The notes: generated from the letters alone by a model not told the origin. DNA of 64,000 bases from Polyangia bacterium (GCA_030430565.1 JAUIKS010000004.1:62001-126000); one strand, 5' to 3'. Shown: positions 1-8,192, numbered from the stretch's first letter. Program-made: numbers and translations.

Positions 1-122
1 AGGCGCGCGGTCGGGAGCTCGGCGCGCTCGTCCACGTGCGCAAGCCGCTCGCGGCCGGCGCGCTGCTCGGCGCGCTCGAGCTCGCGTTGGCGGGCCGGCG
101 CGGCGACGCTGACGCGCGCTAG
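1..122 (+). CDS. C-terminal end of a response-regulator receiver domain protein (partial)
   Basis: Only the last 39 codons lie in the window, in the frame beginning at base 3 and ending at the TAG at 120-122. The peptide contains VHVRKPLAAGALLGALELAL. A hydrophobic strand followed by Lys-Pro and an amphipathic helix is how receiver domains end, the Lys being the conserved signalling lysine. The upstream part, including the phospho-accepting Asp, is outside the window, so it could be a single-domain regulator or the tail of a hybrid histidine kinase. The assignment rests on this short motif and on open frame to the window edge. Confidence 0.55.
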   Translation, partial: ARGRELGALVHVRKPLAAGALLGALELALAGRRGDADAR

Positions 123-181
123 TTAATCCTGTTTATAGGGACATGTTGTAGCGATCGCGGTCGCGCGCTCCGCTTCGACCG

Positions 182-430
182 CGCGATGGCGGTGACGAGG
201 CTGGTGGGCGCCAGGCGAGGCGCGCGGTCTCTGGGCGCTTGGTGGTGCTCGACGCGGCGGGCTGCTGCGCGACCCTCAACGGCGACGGGAAGCTCTAGAT
301 CTTCGTGCGGATCTTTGAGCGCGGGATGGACGTGTTCACGGTCCCGGGCTCGAGCGACAACCGCGTACTGTGGTCGACCGCTCGCGGCAGCCCGGCGCGC
401 ACCGGCCAGGCCGTACAATACGCGCGATGA
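182..430 (+). pseudogene. Decayed 3' end of an FG-GAP/VCBS-repeat protein
   Basis: In the frame read from 182 the translation includes GRLVVLDAAGCCATLNGDGKL, then a TAG at 296-298, then IFVRIFERGMDVFTVPGSSD and WSTARGSPARTGQ, ending at a TGA at 428-430. The NGDGKL-x-IFV string is the Asp/Asn-Gly-Asp calcium loop of FG-GAP/VCBS repeats, and the W-x-x-ARG-x-P-x-RTG ending resembles tails of secreted VCBS proteins. The expected codon at the stop is GAG (Glu), one base from TAG. There is no start codon or N-terminal domain, so this looks like the remnant of a larger secreted protein. The TGA overlaps the ATG of the downstream kinase gene. Recognition is from motif memory only. Confidence 0.5.
414..419 (+). 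promoter_or_regulatory. Putative -10 element (TACAAT) for a leaderless glycerate kinase mRNA
   Basis: TACAAT stands seven bases before the ATG at 427 in otherwise GC-rich DNA, with no purine-rich Shine-Dalgarno between. The same arrangement recurs at several other starts in this window. Confidence 0.35.
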
Positions 431-1761
431 CGTCGCGCGCGCGCTTCACCAGCGAGTTCGGTCGCGCCTGCGGGTGGTCGGACACGCTCGCGTCGATCCT
501 CGAGGGCGCCGTCGCGGCCGTCGAGCCCGGGCGCTTGGTCCGCGCAGGCGTGAACCGTCCAGCGATCCGTGAGCTGCTCGGCGCGGGGCCGGTGCGCGTG
601 TTCGCGATCGGCAAGGCGGCCGCGCCGATGGCCCGCGGCGCGCTGACGGTGCTGGGCTCGCGGGCGCTCGGCGGCCTCGTGGTGACGAAGGTGGCTACGA
701 CGTCCGGAGCGCTCGCGCCCCTCGAGCGCATGAGCAGCGGGCACCCGGTGCCGGACGCGCGATCGCTGCGCGCGGGCGCGCGGCTGCTCGAGCTCGCCGG
801 TCGACGCGACACCGACGCGCCCGCGCTCGTGCTGCTCTCCGGCGGCGCGTCGGCGCTTGTGTGCGCGCCGCTGCCCCCGGTGACGCTGGCGGACCTGCGC
901 GCGCTCACGCGGCTGCTGCTGTCGGTGGACGCGGACATCCACGCGATCAACACGATTCGCCGCGAGCTCGATCGCGTGAAGGGCGGGGGGCTCGCGCGGG
1001 CGCTCGCCAGGGCGCCCGCGTGTACGCTGATCCTCTCCGATGTCGACGCGGCGCGCTGGCGCGATGTCGGCTCGGGGCCGACGGTCCAGCGCCAGCGCGC
1101 GCCGGCGCGGGCGATCGAGACGATCGCGGCGCTCGGCCTCACCGACCGAGTCCCCGCGCGCGTGCTCGCGGCGCTGCGCGCGGCCGCGGGCCGACCCGCG
1201 CCAGCGGCGGCGGCGGAGCACCCCTGCGTCGTGATCGGTGACTCGCGCGACGCGACGCGAGCCGCCCGCGCGCGAGCCGAGGAATATGGCCTTACGACCA
1301 TCTACGACGATACGCCGCTGGTCGGAGAGGCCAGCGATCGCGGGCGCGCCCTGGCGCTGGCGCTCGATCGAAGCGCCCGCGAGCCGGGTCCGCCGCGCTG
1401 CGTGATCGCGGGCGGCGAGACGACCGTGACCCTGCGCGGCCCGGGGCGGGGCGGCCGCAACCAAGAGCTCGCGCTCGCAGCCGCGCTCGAGCTCGAGCGA
1501 CTCGGCGCGCGCCACGGTCCGCGCGCGCGCGAGGTCGTGCTCGCCGCCCTCGCGACGGACGGCGAGGACGGGCCGACGGACGCGGCGGGGGCGATCGTCA
1601 CGGGGACGACCGCCGCCCGCTGCCGCGCCGGCGGCGTCGAGCCGAGCGCCGCGCTCGCGCGCAACGACAGCTACGCGGCGCTCGCGGCCGCCGGCGACCT
1701 CCTGCGCACGGGCTCGACCGAGACCAACGTCCGCGACCTCGTGGTCGCGCTGACGCGCTAG
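427..1761 (+). CDS. Glycerate 2-kinase, DUF4147/MOFRL type
   Basis: This 444-residue protein belongs to the glycerate 2-kinase family (GckA/TtuD/GLYCTK-like), which phosphorylates D-glycerate to 2-phosphoglycerate in the cytoplasm. Visible family motifs are VFAIGKAAAPMA in the N-terminal third, LSGGASAL in the nucleotide-binding region, a GGG-containing KGGGLA turn, GGRNQELAL, and the C-terminal ALATDGEDGPTDAAGA signature of the MOFRL domain. Length fits the family. The ATG at 427 is preferred over the GTG at 370 because the family's N-terminal helix begins at about this point and a TACAAT element ends seven bases upstream. The gene stands alone; the next gene faces it. Confidence 0.9.
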   Translation: MTSRARFTSEFGRACGWSDTLASILEGAVAAVEPGRLVRAGVNRPAIRELLGAGPVRVFAIGKAAAPMARGALTVLGSRALGGLVVTKVATTSGALAPLERMSSGHPVPDARSLRAGARLLELAGRRDTDAPALVLLSGGASALVCAPLPPVTLADLRALTRLLLSVDADIHAINTIRRELDRVKGGGLARALARAPACTLILSDVDAARWRDVGSGPTVQRQRAPARAIETIAALGLTDRVPARVLAALRAAAGRPAPAAAAEHPCVVIGDSRDATRAARARAEEYGLTTIYDDTPLVGEASDRGRALALALDRSAREPGPPRCVIAGGETTVTLRGPGRGGRNQELALAAALELERLGARHGPRAREVVLAALATDGEDGPTDAAGAIVTGTTAARCRAGGVEPSAALARNDSYAALAAAGDLLRTGSTETNVRDLVVALTR

Positions 1762-1783
1762 TCGGAGCTGGACGCCGCGCGCG

Positions 1784-2473
1784 TCACAGCTGCGGGATCT
1801 TGGCGCGGACCTCGAGCGCCCAGGTGTTGAGCCCCATCACCGTCGAGCGCGCGAGCTTCGGGGTGCTCGCCAGCTCGCGGACGATGACCTCGAGGCGCTG
1901 CTTACCGCGGCGCAGGTGGGTGTAGACGGTCGAGCGTGGGAGGTCGAGCAGCTCCGCGATCTCGGCCCCTCGCATCCCCTCGAGGTAGTTGAGCTCGACG
2001 ACGATCTGCTGCGCCAGGGTGAGGCGGCGCAGCGCGCTGACGAGCAGCTGGGCCTCCTCCGCGCGCGCGATGATCGAGCTCGGCGTGCGCGCGAGCGAGT
2101 CGGCGACGCAGACCTCGGCGAAGTCGTCGAGCTCGCGCCTGCGCTTGGCCTTCGTGCGGTAGTAGCCGCGCAGCTTGTTCATCGCGACCGCGAACAGGTA
2201 CGAGCGAAACGAGCCGGCGTTCTCGGCCCGGGCCTTGCTCGCGGCGCAGCCGAGGAATGTCTCCGAGACCAGGTCGGCGGCGTCGTCGACGTCGCGGACC
2301 TTGTTGAGGAAGAAGCGCATCAGGATCGAGAAGTATCTCGCCGCGAGCTGCTTGGCGGCGTGCTTGTCGCCGTCGCGCCAGGCGAACAGCACTGACCAGT
2401 CATCCGCGAGCTCCGGCCGCACTCCTATATTCTTGCTTATATTCTCGCGGTTTTGTTCTGTAGACATCAACAC
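1784..2473 (-). CDS. ECF-type RNA polymerase sigma factor
   Basis: A 229-residue sigma-70-family protein. Region 2 covers about residues 30-105, with the DAADLVSETFL and SYLFAVAMNKLRGYYR strings of sigma-2 and the -10 recognition helix. Region 4 is at about 135-195, with LEGMRGAEIAELLDLPRSTV as the helix-turn-helix for the -35 element. A tail of some 30 residues (to KIPQL) follows region 4 and resembles tails of the other two sigma factors here. The chosen GTG has GGAGGT five bases upstream; an in-frame ATG two codons later is possible. The first 20 codons are markedly AT-rich. It lies 151 bp downstream of a Ser/Thr kinase gene on the same strand, so the kinase may control it, as in EcfP/PknT-type pairs. 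No anti-sigma gene is present. Confidence 0.9.
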   Translation of the reverse strand: MLMSTEQNRENISKNIGVRPELADDWSVLFAWRDGDKHAAKQLAARYFSILMRFFLNKVRDVDDAADLVSETFLGCAASKARAENAGSFRSYLFAVAMNKLRGYYRTKAKRRRELDDFAEVCVADSLARTPSSIIARAEEAQLLVSALRRLTLAQQIVVELNYLEGMRGAEIAELLDLPRSTVYTHLRRGKQRLEVIVRELASTPKLARSTVMGLNTWALEVRAKIPQL

Positions 2474-2624
2474 GGGCTACCTCCCAGCTCCCTGAGTTAC
2501 GTAGAGGGAGCGTGACCAACCACTAGATGTCCTCGAGGAGGCGAAATTATGCACCGCGGCGGTGGTTTTCGTTCGCGGCGGTCGCGGGCAGCGTCTCCGC
2601 GCTCGCGCGGCCGGGCGGCGCGGC

Positions 2625-5588
2625 TCAGCGCGGGCGCTTCGTCGCGATATGTTCGGAGAGCCAGGTGTCGACGCGCGCGGCGCTGCTCGCGTCCTCGGCG
2701 GCGCGGAAGCCCTCGGCGGCGGCGCGGGCGAGCGACCGCGCGCGCGGGCGGTCACCTGGGCGGCCGCGCGCGATGAGCCCCTCGGCGAGGTGGAAGCGCG
2801 CCTCGGCGAGCCAGTCGGGGTGACCGCCCGAGCGCTCGATGAGCGAGACGGCGCGCTCGCCGATCGCGACCTGGCCCGCCGAGTCGCCCTCGGCCTCGGT
2901 GATGACCGCGAGGGTGTCGAGCGCGCGCCCGACCTCCGGGTGCTCGGGGCCGAGGGCGCGCTCGCGGATCGCGACGGCGCGCTCGCAGGAGCGTCGGGCC
3001 GCGTCGCGCGAGCCGTGCTCCAGCTGCATGGCCGCGAGGTTGAGCAGCGAGGTCGCCACGCTCGGGTGCTCGGCGCCGAGCGAGCGCTCGAAGATCTCGA
3101 TCGCGCGCCGCGTGTCCGCGAGCGCGCCCTCGCGATCGCCCCGGGCTCGCTTCATCACGGCGAGGTTATTGAGCACCTTGGCGACGTTGCTGTGTTCGGA
3201 CCCCAGGGTCGACTCGAAGATCCGGCGCGCCTCCTCGGCGGCGCCGATGGCCTCCTCGTCCTCCCCGAGCCGCTCGTGCATGGCCGCGATGTTGACGAGC
3301 ACGCGGGCTACGTCGGGGTGCTCTAGGCCGAACAGCTCGCTGCGGATCTCGAGCACGCGAGAGAACAGCGCGCGGGCCTCCGCGTACGCGCCGCGGTTGA
3401 CGTGGTTGACCGCGATGTTGTTGAGGAGGACGGCGGTCTGCGGATGCCGCTCCCCCTCGGACTCGCGGACGATCGCGAGGGCGCGCTCGTAGGTCGCCTG
3501 CGCCGCGTCGAACTCGGCGAGCGCTTTTTGAACGTTGGCGAGCGTGATCAGCAGGCCCGCCAGGCTCGGGTGCTCCGCGCCGAGGGAGGCCTCGTGGATC
3601 GTCACGGCGCGCGTCGCCAGGTCCTTCGCCTCGACGAGGTTGCCGGCGCGGTTCTCCGTGATCGCGCGGATCTCGAGCAGCCGCGCGCGTCGGAGCTCGA
3701 GGGGGTCGTGGGCGAGGTGACTGAGGGCCTCGGCGCTGCGCGACCAGACCCGCGCCTCGTCGTAGCGCGTCAGGCGATAGCCGAGGACCCTGGCCGCGTT
3801 GTTCGCCGCCGTCGCCGCGACCCGCCAGACGCCCGCGCGCGCGGCCTCGCTGTAGACCTCGGCGCTGAGCTCAGCGGCGGCCTCAAACTCGCCGAGCTCG
3901 CCCATGTTGTACGCCCGCAGGCGCTTGGCCTCCAACGTGAGCGGAGGCCACGCGAGCGCCTCGCCGCGCGCGAGCACGTGCTCCAGCAGCTGCAGCGCGC
4001 CCTCGTGGTCGCCCGCTTCGTCGATGGTGTCGGCGCGAGCCAGTCGCGCGCGCAGCGACGCGAGCTCGTCGCGTACGTCGTGGGGGGGCGGATCCGGCAG
4101 CGTTGCGAGGACCGCGAGGTCGGTGCAGGGATCGACCGGGTCCAGCCGTGACGCCGAGGTGATCGCCCGCTGCGCCAGCGCCTCGTTGGCGCGCGTCAGC
4201 TCCTCGACCAGCGCGCTCAGCTGCAGCGCGCGCCCGTCGAGGCACCAGCGCGCGCGCTCGAGCGTGGCCTCGTCGAGGCGCTCCTCGAGCGTCGCCCGCT
4301 CGCAGACCCGCGTCCGCTCCCGCGCCCAGTCTTCGGCGTAGCGATCGAGCCAGGGGGTGACCTTGGCGGCCGTCGTCTCCGCGAAGCTCGCGCCGGTCGA
4401 GAGGATGCCCGCCTGGACCGCGCGGCGCTGCGCGTCGTTCCAGATGTCGTGCACGCGCGCGCCCTCCTGCTGGCACGCGCGCGCGCGCAGGTGGAGCGAG
4501 TGTCGCTGCTCGATCGTCGCGCCCGTCGCGGTCACGAGCGCGAGGGTGCAGGCCGCCGCCGCGGTCCACCTGCGTCTCCGCGCGCGCGCGCCGAGCGTCC
4601 GCTGGAGCCGCGTGAGCAGGGCCCCCATCGTCGGCCAGCGATCGTCAGGATCGAAGGAGAGCCCGCGCGCGACGATCTGGTACACGCTCGCGGGGACGCG
4701 CCGCGACGACGATGGCGGGCGACGGAGTCCCGACAAGACGCTGTTGCGCAGCTCCTCGACGGTCTCGCCGCGAAACGGCGGCGCGTCGTAGAGCGCGGTG
4801 TAGAGCGCGACGCAGAAGCTGAATTGGTCACTCTGAAAGTCGCCGCGGCTGCCGGCGAATTGCTCGGGCGCCATAAACGCTGGGGTCCCGCAGATCCCGG
4901 TCGCTCGCGTGGTCTTCGGCGCGCCGGCCGAGCGCGCGGTGTCGATCGTCTCGAGCTGCTCGCCGTCGACCGGCTCGTGCACGCGAACGAGCCCGAAGTC
5001 GGAGACCTTCACGACGCCGTTATCTCCCAGCAGCACGTTGTCTGGCTTGAAGTCGCAGTGGGCTAGGCCGGCGGCGTGGGCGGCCGCGAGCCCCTCACCC
5101 GCGGCGATGAACACCTCGACCACGGCGCGCCAGTCGTCGACCGCGTCGCGCTCTAGCCAGCGGGTCAAGGTCGTGCCCGCGACGTACTCCATCGCCAGGT
5201 ACGTGCGGCCGTCGTGGACGCCGACCTCGTGGACGCCGACGACGTTGGGGTGGTCTAGGCGGGCCATCGCGCGGGCCTCGCTCCGCATGCGTCGCTCGAT
5301 CTCGTCGCCGCGCGCGCGATCGAGGTGCGGCTTCAGCAGCTTCAGCGCGACGAGGCGATCGAGATCGGGATCGCGGACGAGGTAGACGACGCCCATGCCC
5401 CCGGCGCCGAGCCGCCGCACGAACTCGTAGCGGCCGATGTGGACCTCCTCCTCGCGCTCCGAGCCGAGCATCCGCGCGAGGACGCGCTCGAACGCGGCTT
5501 GGTGCTCGACGGGCGGCACGCCGATGTCGCCGCCACCCGGGGCCACGATGGTCTGCTGGGTCCCCAGGTTGCGGAATTGATCCTTCAT
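2625..5588 (-). CDS. Ser/Thr protein kinase with C-terminal TPR repeats (non-RD type)
   Basis: A 987-residue membrane kinase. The kinase domain spans about residues 52-335: glycine loop GAGGMGVV, catalytic Lys83 in ALKLL, catalytic loop HCDFKPDN (His177-Cys178-Asp179), DFG at 197-199 and APE at 240-242. The catalytic loop has Cys where most such kinases have Arg, making it a non-RD kinase. A probable single membrane helix at about 340-357 separates the kinase from an extracytoplasmic part; from about residue 560 to 930 there are repeated TPR-like units (for example VATSLLNLAAMQLEHGSRDA). TPRs usually bind partner proteins. The ECF sigma gene follows 151 bp downstream on the same strand. Start is the ATG at 5588. 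Its substrate is unknown. Confidence 0.93.
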   Translation of the reverse strand: MKDQFRNLGTQQTIVAPGGGDIGVPPVEHQAAFERVLARMLGSEREEEVHIGRYEFVRRLGAGGMGVVYLVRDPDLDRLVALKLLKPHLDRARGDEIERRMRSEARAMARLDHPNVVGVHEVGVHDGRTYLAMEYVAGTTLTRWLERDAVDDWRAVVEVFIAAGEGLAAAHAAGLAHCDFKPDNVLLGDNGVVKVSDFGLVRVHEPVDGEQLETIDTARSAGAPKTTRATGICGTPAFMAPEQFAGSRGDFQSDQFSFCVALYTALYDAPPFRGETVEELRNSVLSGLRRPPSSSRRVPASVYQIVARGLSFDPDDRWPTMGALLTRLQRTLGARARRRRWTAAAACTLALVTATGATIEQRHSLHLRARACQQEGARVHDIWNDAQRRAVQAGILSTGASFAETTAAKVTPWLDRYAEDWARERTRVCERATLEERLDEATLERARWCLDGRALQLSALVEELTRANEALAQRAITSASRLDPVDPCTDLAVLATLPDPPPHDVRDELASLRARLARADTIDEAGDHEGALQLLEHVLARGEALAWPPLTLEAKRLRAYNMGELGEFEAAAELSAEVYSEAARAGVWRVAATAANNAARVLGYRLTRYDEARVWSRSAEALSHLAHDPLELRRARLLEIRAITENRAGNLVEAKDLATRAVTIHEASLGAEHPSLAGLLITLANVQKALAEFDAAQATYERALAIVRESEGERHPQTAVLLNNIAVNHVNRGAYAEARALFSRVLEIRSELFGLEHPDVARVLVNIAAMHERLGEDEEAIGAAEEARRIFESTLGSEHSNVAKVLNNLAVMKRARGDREGALADTRRAIEIFERSLGAEHPSVATSLLNLAAMQLEHGSRDAARRSCERAVAIRERALGPEHPEVGRALDTLAVITEAEGDSAGQVAIGERAVSLIERSGGHPDWLAEARFHLAEGLIARGRPGDRPRARSLARAAAEGFRAAEDASSAARVDTWLSEHIATKRPR

Positions 5589-5732
5589 CGTCCGAGTAAA
5601 GGAATCGCGACCGGCGGCAAAAATGCGCAGCGGCGGCGGAAAACATCAACGTGACTTTAAGAACGTGTTGGAGATGGCGTCGGGACGCGCCGCGTTCGCG
5701 GCGCTAGACGCGAGCAGCGCGCGTCACGACGA

Positions 5733-5742
5733 TGACATGTCA
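5733..5742. promoter_or_regulatory. Palindrome TGACATGTCA in the gap upstream of the kinase gene
   Basis: A perfect 10-bp palindrome about 145 bp upstream of the kinase start, followed after eight bases by a related GTCATGTTG. The 224-bp gap 5589-5812 holds nothing else recognisable. The core GACATGTC recurs five more times in the window, mostly inside genes, so it may be a genome-wide motif rather than an operator. Confidence 0.3.
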
Positions 5743-5812
5743 CTACGGTCATGTTGAGTCACGCGCCGCCGCCGCGGCGCTCTGGCGGCGGCGGCGGCAC
5801 GTCGCGCGAGCG

Positions 5813-6337
5813 CTAGCGCTCGCGGGGGCGTCGGGCGATCAGCTTGGCGTAGAGCCGCGCGCGCCCGCCTGGCGCCTCGGGGCGCAGCCAGTCGCGCGCG
5901 ATCGCGTCCCAGTCCGGATCGTCCGGATCGAGGCCGAGCGCCTCGATGTAGCGGGGCGTGACGATGAAGGCGTGCGTCTTGTAGCCCAGCAAGTAGCCGC
6001 CGCGCGCGAGCAGGTGCGCGCGCGCGGGCGCGTGGCTGGCGAACCAGTGGTTCGTGAAGCCAGAGCAGGCCGACGGGTACAGCAGCGTGCCCAGGTCGCG
6101 CTCCTCGGGGCGCTCGCTCAGCACGCGGCTCGCGTGCTGCCAGCCGCGAAAGCCGAGCTCGCGCGCGATGACGTCGAGGCAGTGCTTGCGCTGGATCGCG
6201 TCGACGTCGTCGGGCTCGGCGAGCGCCGGGTGGCGCCGGAGACGGGCGAGCGCGTCTGGTTCTCGCGCGCGCGCGCGCTGATGGAGCAGGCGCGCGCGCG
6301 CCTTCACTCGTGCAATTGCGGGGTTCGCTTCGACCAT
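5813..6337 (-). CDS. Conserved hypothetical protein
   Basis: A 174-residue soluble protein of unknown function. It has an Arg-rich helical N-terminus, a segment CLDVIARELGFRGWQHASRV resembling the short helical motif seen at the start of some ankyrin-type proteins, then an aromatic-rich part (ACSGFTNHWF, GYLLGYKTHAFIVTPRYIEA) and a stretch DPDDPDWDAIARDWLRPEAP. There is no signal peptide or membrane helix. The ATG at 6337 has GAGGAG ending seven bases upstream, one of the better Shine-Dalgarno sites in the window, which supports the start. It is probably transcribed alone, since a strong hairpin follows the upstream gene. Confidence 0.7.
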   Translation of the reverse strand: MVEANPAIARVKARARLLHQRARAREPDALARLRRHPALAEPDDVDAIQRKHCLDVIARELGFRGWQHASRVLSERPEERDLGTLLYPSACSGFTNHWFASHAPARAHLLARGGYLLGYKTHAFIVTPRYIEALGLDPDDPDWDAIARDWLRPEAPGGRARLYAKLIARRPRER

Positions 6338-6514
6338 GACTGTTCTCCTCTTCGTGGGCCCGTTCCCGCTCTCTGGGCACGGTGGGGGAGTTCAGTTGTC
6401 GAGCGTCTCGTGGACGTTGCAACGCAGGGCGCGCGCGGCTTTTGGCGGGGGAGGCGTCCCTGAAGCCTCGGCGAGAGGATAGACGAAGCGCCGCGGCGCG
6501 CAAGTTTCGAAACG

Positions 6515-6540
6515 CGAGACCCCGCGTGCGCGGGGTCTCG
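6515..6540 (-). terminator. Perfect hairpin downstream of the membrane protein gene
   Basis: CGAGACCCCGCG (6515-6526) is the exact reverse complement of 6529-6540, with only TG between, giving a very stable stem. It begins 36 bp after the stop codon of the minus-strand membrane protein gene at 6577. On that strand it is followed by GTTTCGAAACTT rather than a long U run, so it may act as a weak intrinsic terminator or a 3'-end stabiliser. Confidence 0.6.
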
Positions 6541-6576
6541 ATCGCCCGTTGAGGCGGGACGGTCCGGCGCGGAGGC

Positions 6577-7650
6577 TCAGGCCTCGGGCTCGGGCGTCGG
6601 CTCTGCGTCGACCTCTGCGTCGACCTCTGCGTCGACCTCTGCGTCGACCGCTGCGTCGACCGCTGCGTCGGCGTCGGGCGCCGCGTCGGCGGGCTCGGCC
6701 TCGACGTCAGCGTCAGCGTCTTCGTCGGTCGCGGCGACCGTATCGGCGCCCTTCACCCGCCACACGCAGTGCAGCTCCTCGCGGTCGTAGGCCTCGGGGA
6801 CGACGCCCTCGGTCGCGAATATGTACAGCGCCGAGCGGAAGATGACCTCGACGGTGTAGAGGAACAGGCCGGCGATCGACGCGACCGAGACCGAGGTGCA
6901 CAGCACGCCGACGATCACGAGCGGGTGCTCGACCACGAGCAGGCCGCAGAGGATCACCGGCAGCACGACGATCAGCGCGATCGGGGCCCAGGCCCAGCGC
7001 AGCGAGAGGTGGCCGACCACGCCCTCACGCCATGTCTCTTTGACCAGGCTACCGGAGCGCTGGATCGCGTCGACCGCGCCGCGGCCCTCGCGGGAGATGA
7101 CGGGGAGCACGAGGTAGGTGACGGCGCGCCAGCTGAAGCGCAGGAGCTTGCGCAGGCCTAGGCCGCGTCCGCGCTTGCGACGGCGGCCGAGCACGATGCC
7201 GGCGAGCCAGGCGGCGACGGCGTAGCCGAGGATCTGCTCGATGCGCGAGTGGGCGTGCTCGAGCGAGCCCTCGATGCTCCACTCGCGCCCGCTCAGCGCC
7301 TCCATGGAGGCGTGCGTCAGCGCGACGCCGGTGAAGATCGTGACGACCTGGATGGCGTAGAGCGCGACGAGGCCGATCAGCCCCTGGCTGCGGATCACGA
7401 TCTCGCCCTCGTCGAGCACGCCGGCGGCGACGAGGCCGACGGTCGCGGGATCGTGCAGGATCGCGGCGAAGACGGCGAGCAGCACGAGCGCGCCGACCAG
7501 CACCGCGACGCTGCCCGCGACCGCGAGCACCGGGAACCACAGGAGGCGCGGGTGCTGCTGCAGCGTCAGCGCGGTCGCCTTGAGGATCGCGGCGGTCCTG
7601 CCGACGCTCTTTTTCCACGTGTCTTCAAAGACAGAATAGGAGGTAGCCAT
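6577..7650 (-). CDS. Multi-span membrane protein with acidic repeat tail
   Basis: An integral membrane protein of 357 residues from the ATG at 7650. About six hydrophobic segments are visible, e.g. LLWFPVLAVAGSVAVLVGAL near the N-terminus, LIGLVALYAIQVVTIFTGVA, and PIALIVVLPVILCGLLVV with a further pair toward the C-terminus. The cytosolic loop GRRRKRGRGLGLRK is strongly basic. The organisation resembles the DUF6159-type membrane family, a resemblance I cannot verify here. The last 50 residues are acidic and Ala-rich (AVDAEVDAEVDAEVDAEP), encoded by a 12-bp tandem repeat. The ATG is one base after the stop of the GntR-family gene; a GTG six codons earlier would overlap it. Co-transcription with the regulator is nearly certain, so its expression is probably GntR-controlled. 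Confidence 0.8.
   Translation of the reverse strand: MATSYSVFEDTWKKSVGRTAAILKATALTLQQHPRLLWFPVLAVAGSVAVLVGALVLLAVFAAILHDPATVGLVAAGVLDEGEIVIRSQGLIGLVALYAIQVVTIFTGVALTHASMEALSGREWSIEGSLEHAHSRIEQILGYAVAAWLAGIVLGRRRKRGRGLGLRKLLRFSWRAVTYLVLPVISREGRGAVDAIQRSGSLVKETWREGVVGHLSLRWAWAPIALIVVLPVILCGLLVVEHPLVIVGVLCTSVSVASIAGLFLYTVEVIFRSALYIFATEGVVPEAYDREELHCVWRVKGADTVAATDEDADADVEAEPADAAPDADAAVDAAVDAEVDAEVDAEVDAEPTPEPEA
6601..6672. repeat. 12-bp tandem repeat, four perfect and two degenerate copies
   Basis: The unit CTCTGCGTCGAC is repeated perfectly at 6601-6648, then twice with changes to 6672. It encodes the Val-Asp-Ala-Glu repeat in the acidic tail of the membrane protein. In-frame unit size means copy-number changes would alter tail length without a frameshift. 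Confidence 0.9.
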
Positions 7651-7651
7651 G

Positions 7652-8068
7652 TTAGCTCTTGCGTTCACGGTCGTTGCCTTGGAGGGTCGTGCGGAAGCGG
7701 CGTTCGAAGTACTCGGCGAGGTCCTTGACGCTGATGCGGTGGCGCGCGCTCTCGGCCAGGACGCGCTGGAACAGCCCCGAGAGGATGTTCTCGCGCTCCT
7801 GCTTGCGCGGCGGCTTGGGCTTGCCGCCGGCCGGGAACGTCCCGCGCCCGCGCTTGGCGATGATATGCCCGTCGCGCTCTAGATCCCGATAGGCGCGAGA
7901 GACGGTGTTTGGATTGACCCCGAGTTCACCCGCCAGGCTGTGGATCGTCGGGAGCTGCTCGTCCCGCTCGAGCGCGCCGCTGGCCAGGGCGGCCAGCACC
8001 GTCTCGTAGATCTGACGGTAAATCGGGATGCGACGGTCGTAGTCGAGCGTGACCTTGAACGGAGGCAT
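7652..8068 (-). CDS. GntR-family transcriptional regulator, YtrA subfamily
   Basis: A 138-residue regulator. The N-terminal winged helix-turn-helix covers about residues 10-80: IPIYRQIYETVLAAL, then EQLPTIHSLAGELGVNPNTV and DGHIIAKRGRGTF, the last being the wing. Only some 55 residues follow, so there is no large effector-binding domain; that is the mark of the YtrA subfamily, which usually represses a linked transporter or membrane-protein operon. The membrane protein gene begins one base downstream. The ATG at 8068 is preceded by an AT-rich palindrome that is almost certainly its own operator, so autoregulation is expected. The inducer is unknown. Confidence 0.93.
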   Translation of the reverse strand: MPPFKVTLDYDRRIPIYRQIYETVLAALASGALERDEQLPTIHSLAGELGVNPNTVSRAYRDLERDGHIIAKRGRGTFPAGGKPKPPRKQERENILSGLFQRVLAESARHRISVKDLAEYFERRFRTTLQGNDRERKS

Positions 8069-8074
8069 GATTGA

Positions 8075-8111
8075 TTTACTAATGAACTAGTAAAATGGTT
8101 AACTGGTAAAC
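8075..8111 (-). promoter_or_regulatory. Probable YtrA-type operator/promoter of the GntR operon
   Basis: TTTACTA-ATGAAC-TAGTAAA at 8075-8094 is a perfect inverted repeat with 7-bp arms. A related half-site, AACTGGTAAAC, follows at 8101-8111, mirroring AACTAGTAAA of the first. The block is strikingly AT-rich against its surroundings and lies seven bases upstream of the regulator's start codon. Operators of this size and position are typical of YtrA-type repressors. Confidence 0.75.
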
Positions 8112-8162
8112 GCAAGGAGGAATCGCGGGGCTGTTTTCGCGCGCGCGGCCGCCCGCGGGGCG

Positions 8163-8192
8163 CGGCCGGCCGGCCGGCCCGGTTGCTACACT
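8163..8192 (+). promoter_or_regulatory. CGGC repeat and putative -10 (TACACT) of the lipoprotein gene
   Basis: A CGGC tandem run fills 8163-8179. TACACT at 8187-8192 ends seven bases before the ATG at 8200, which suggests a leaderless transcript. No -35 match is visible. Confidence 0.3.

Noticed and set aside
8163-8179. CGGC tandem run as a terminator hairpin or origin
   Set aside because: It is self-complementary simply because the unit is palindromic; no U run or other signal accompanies it.
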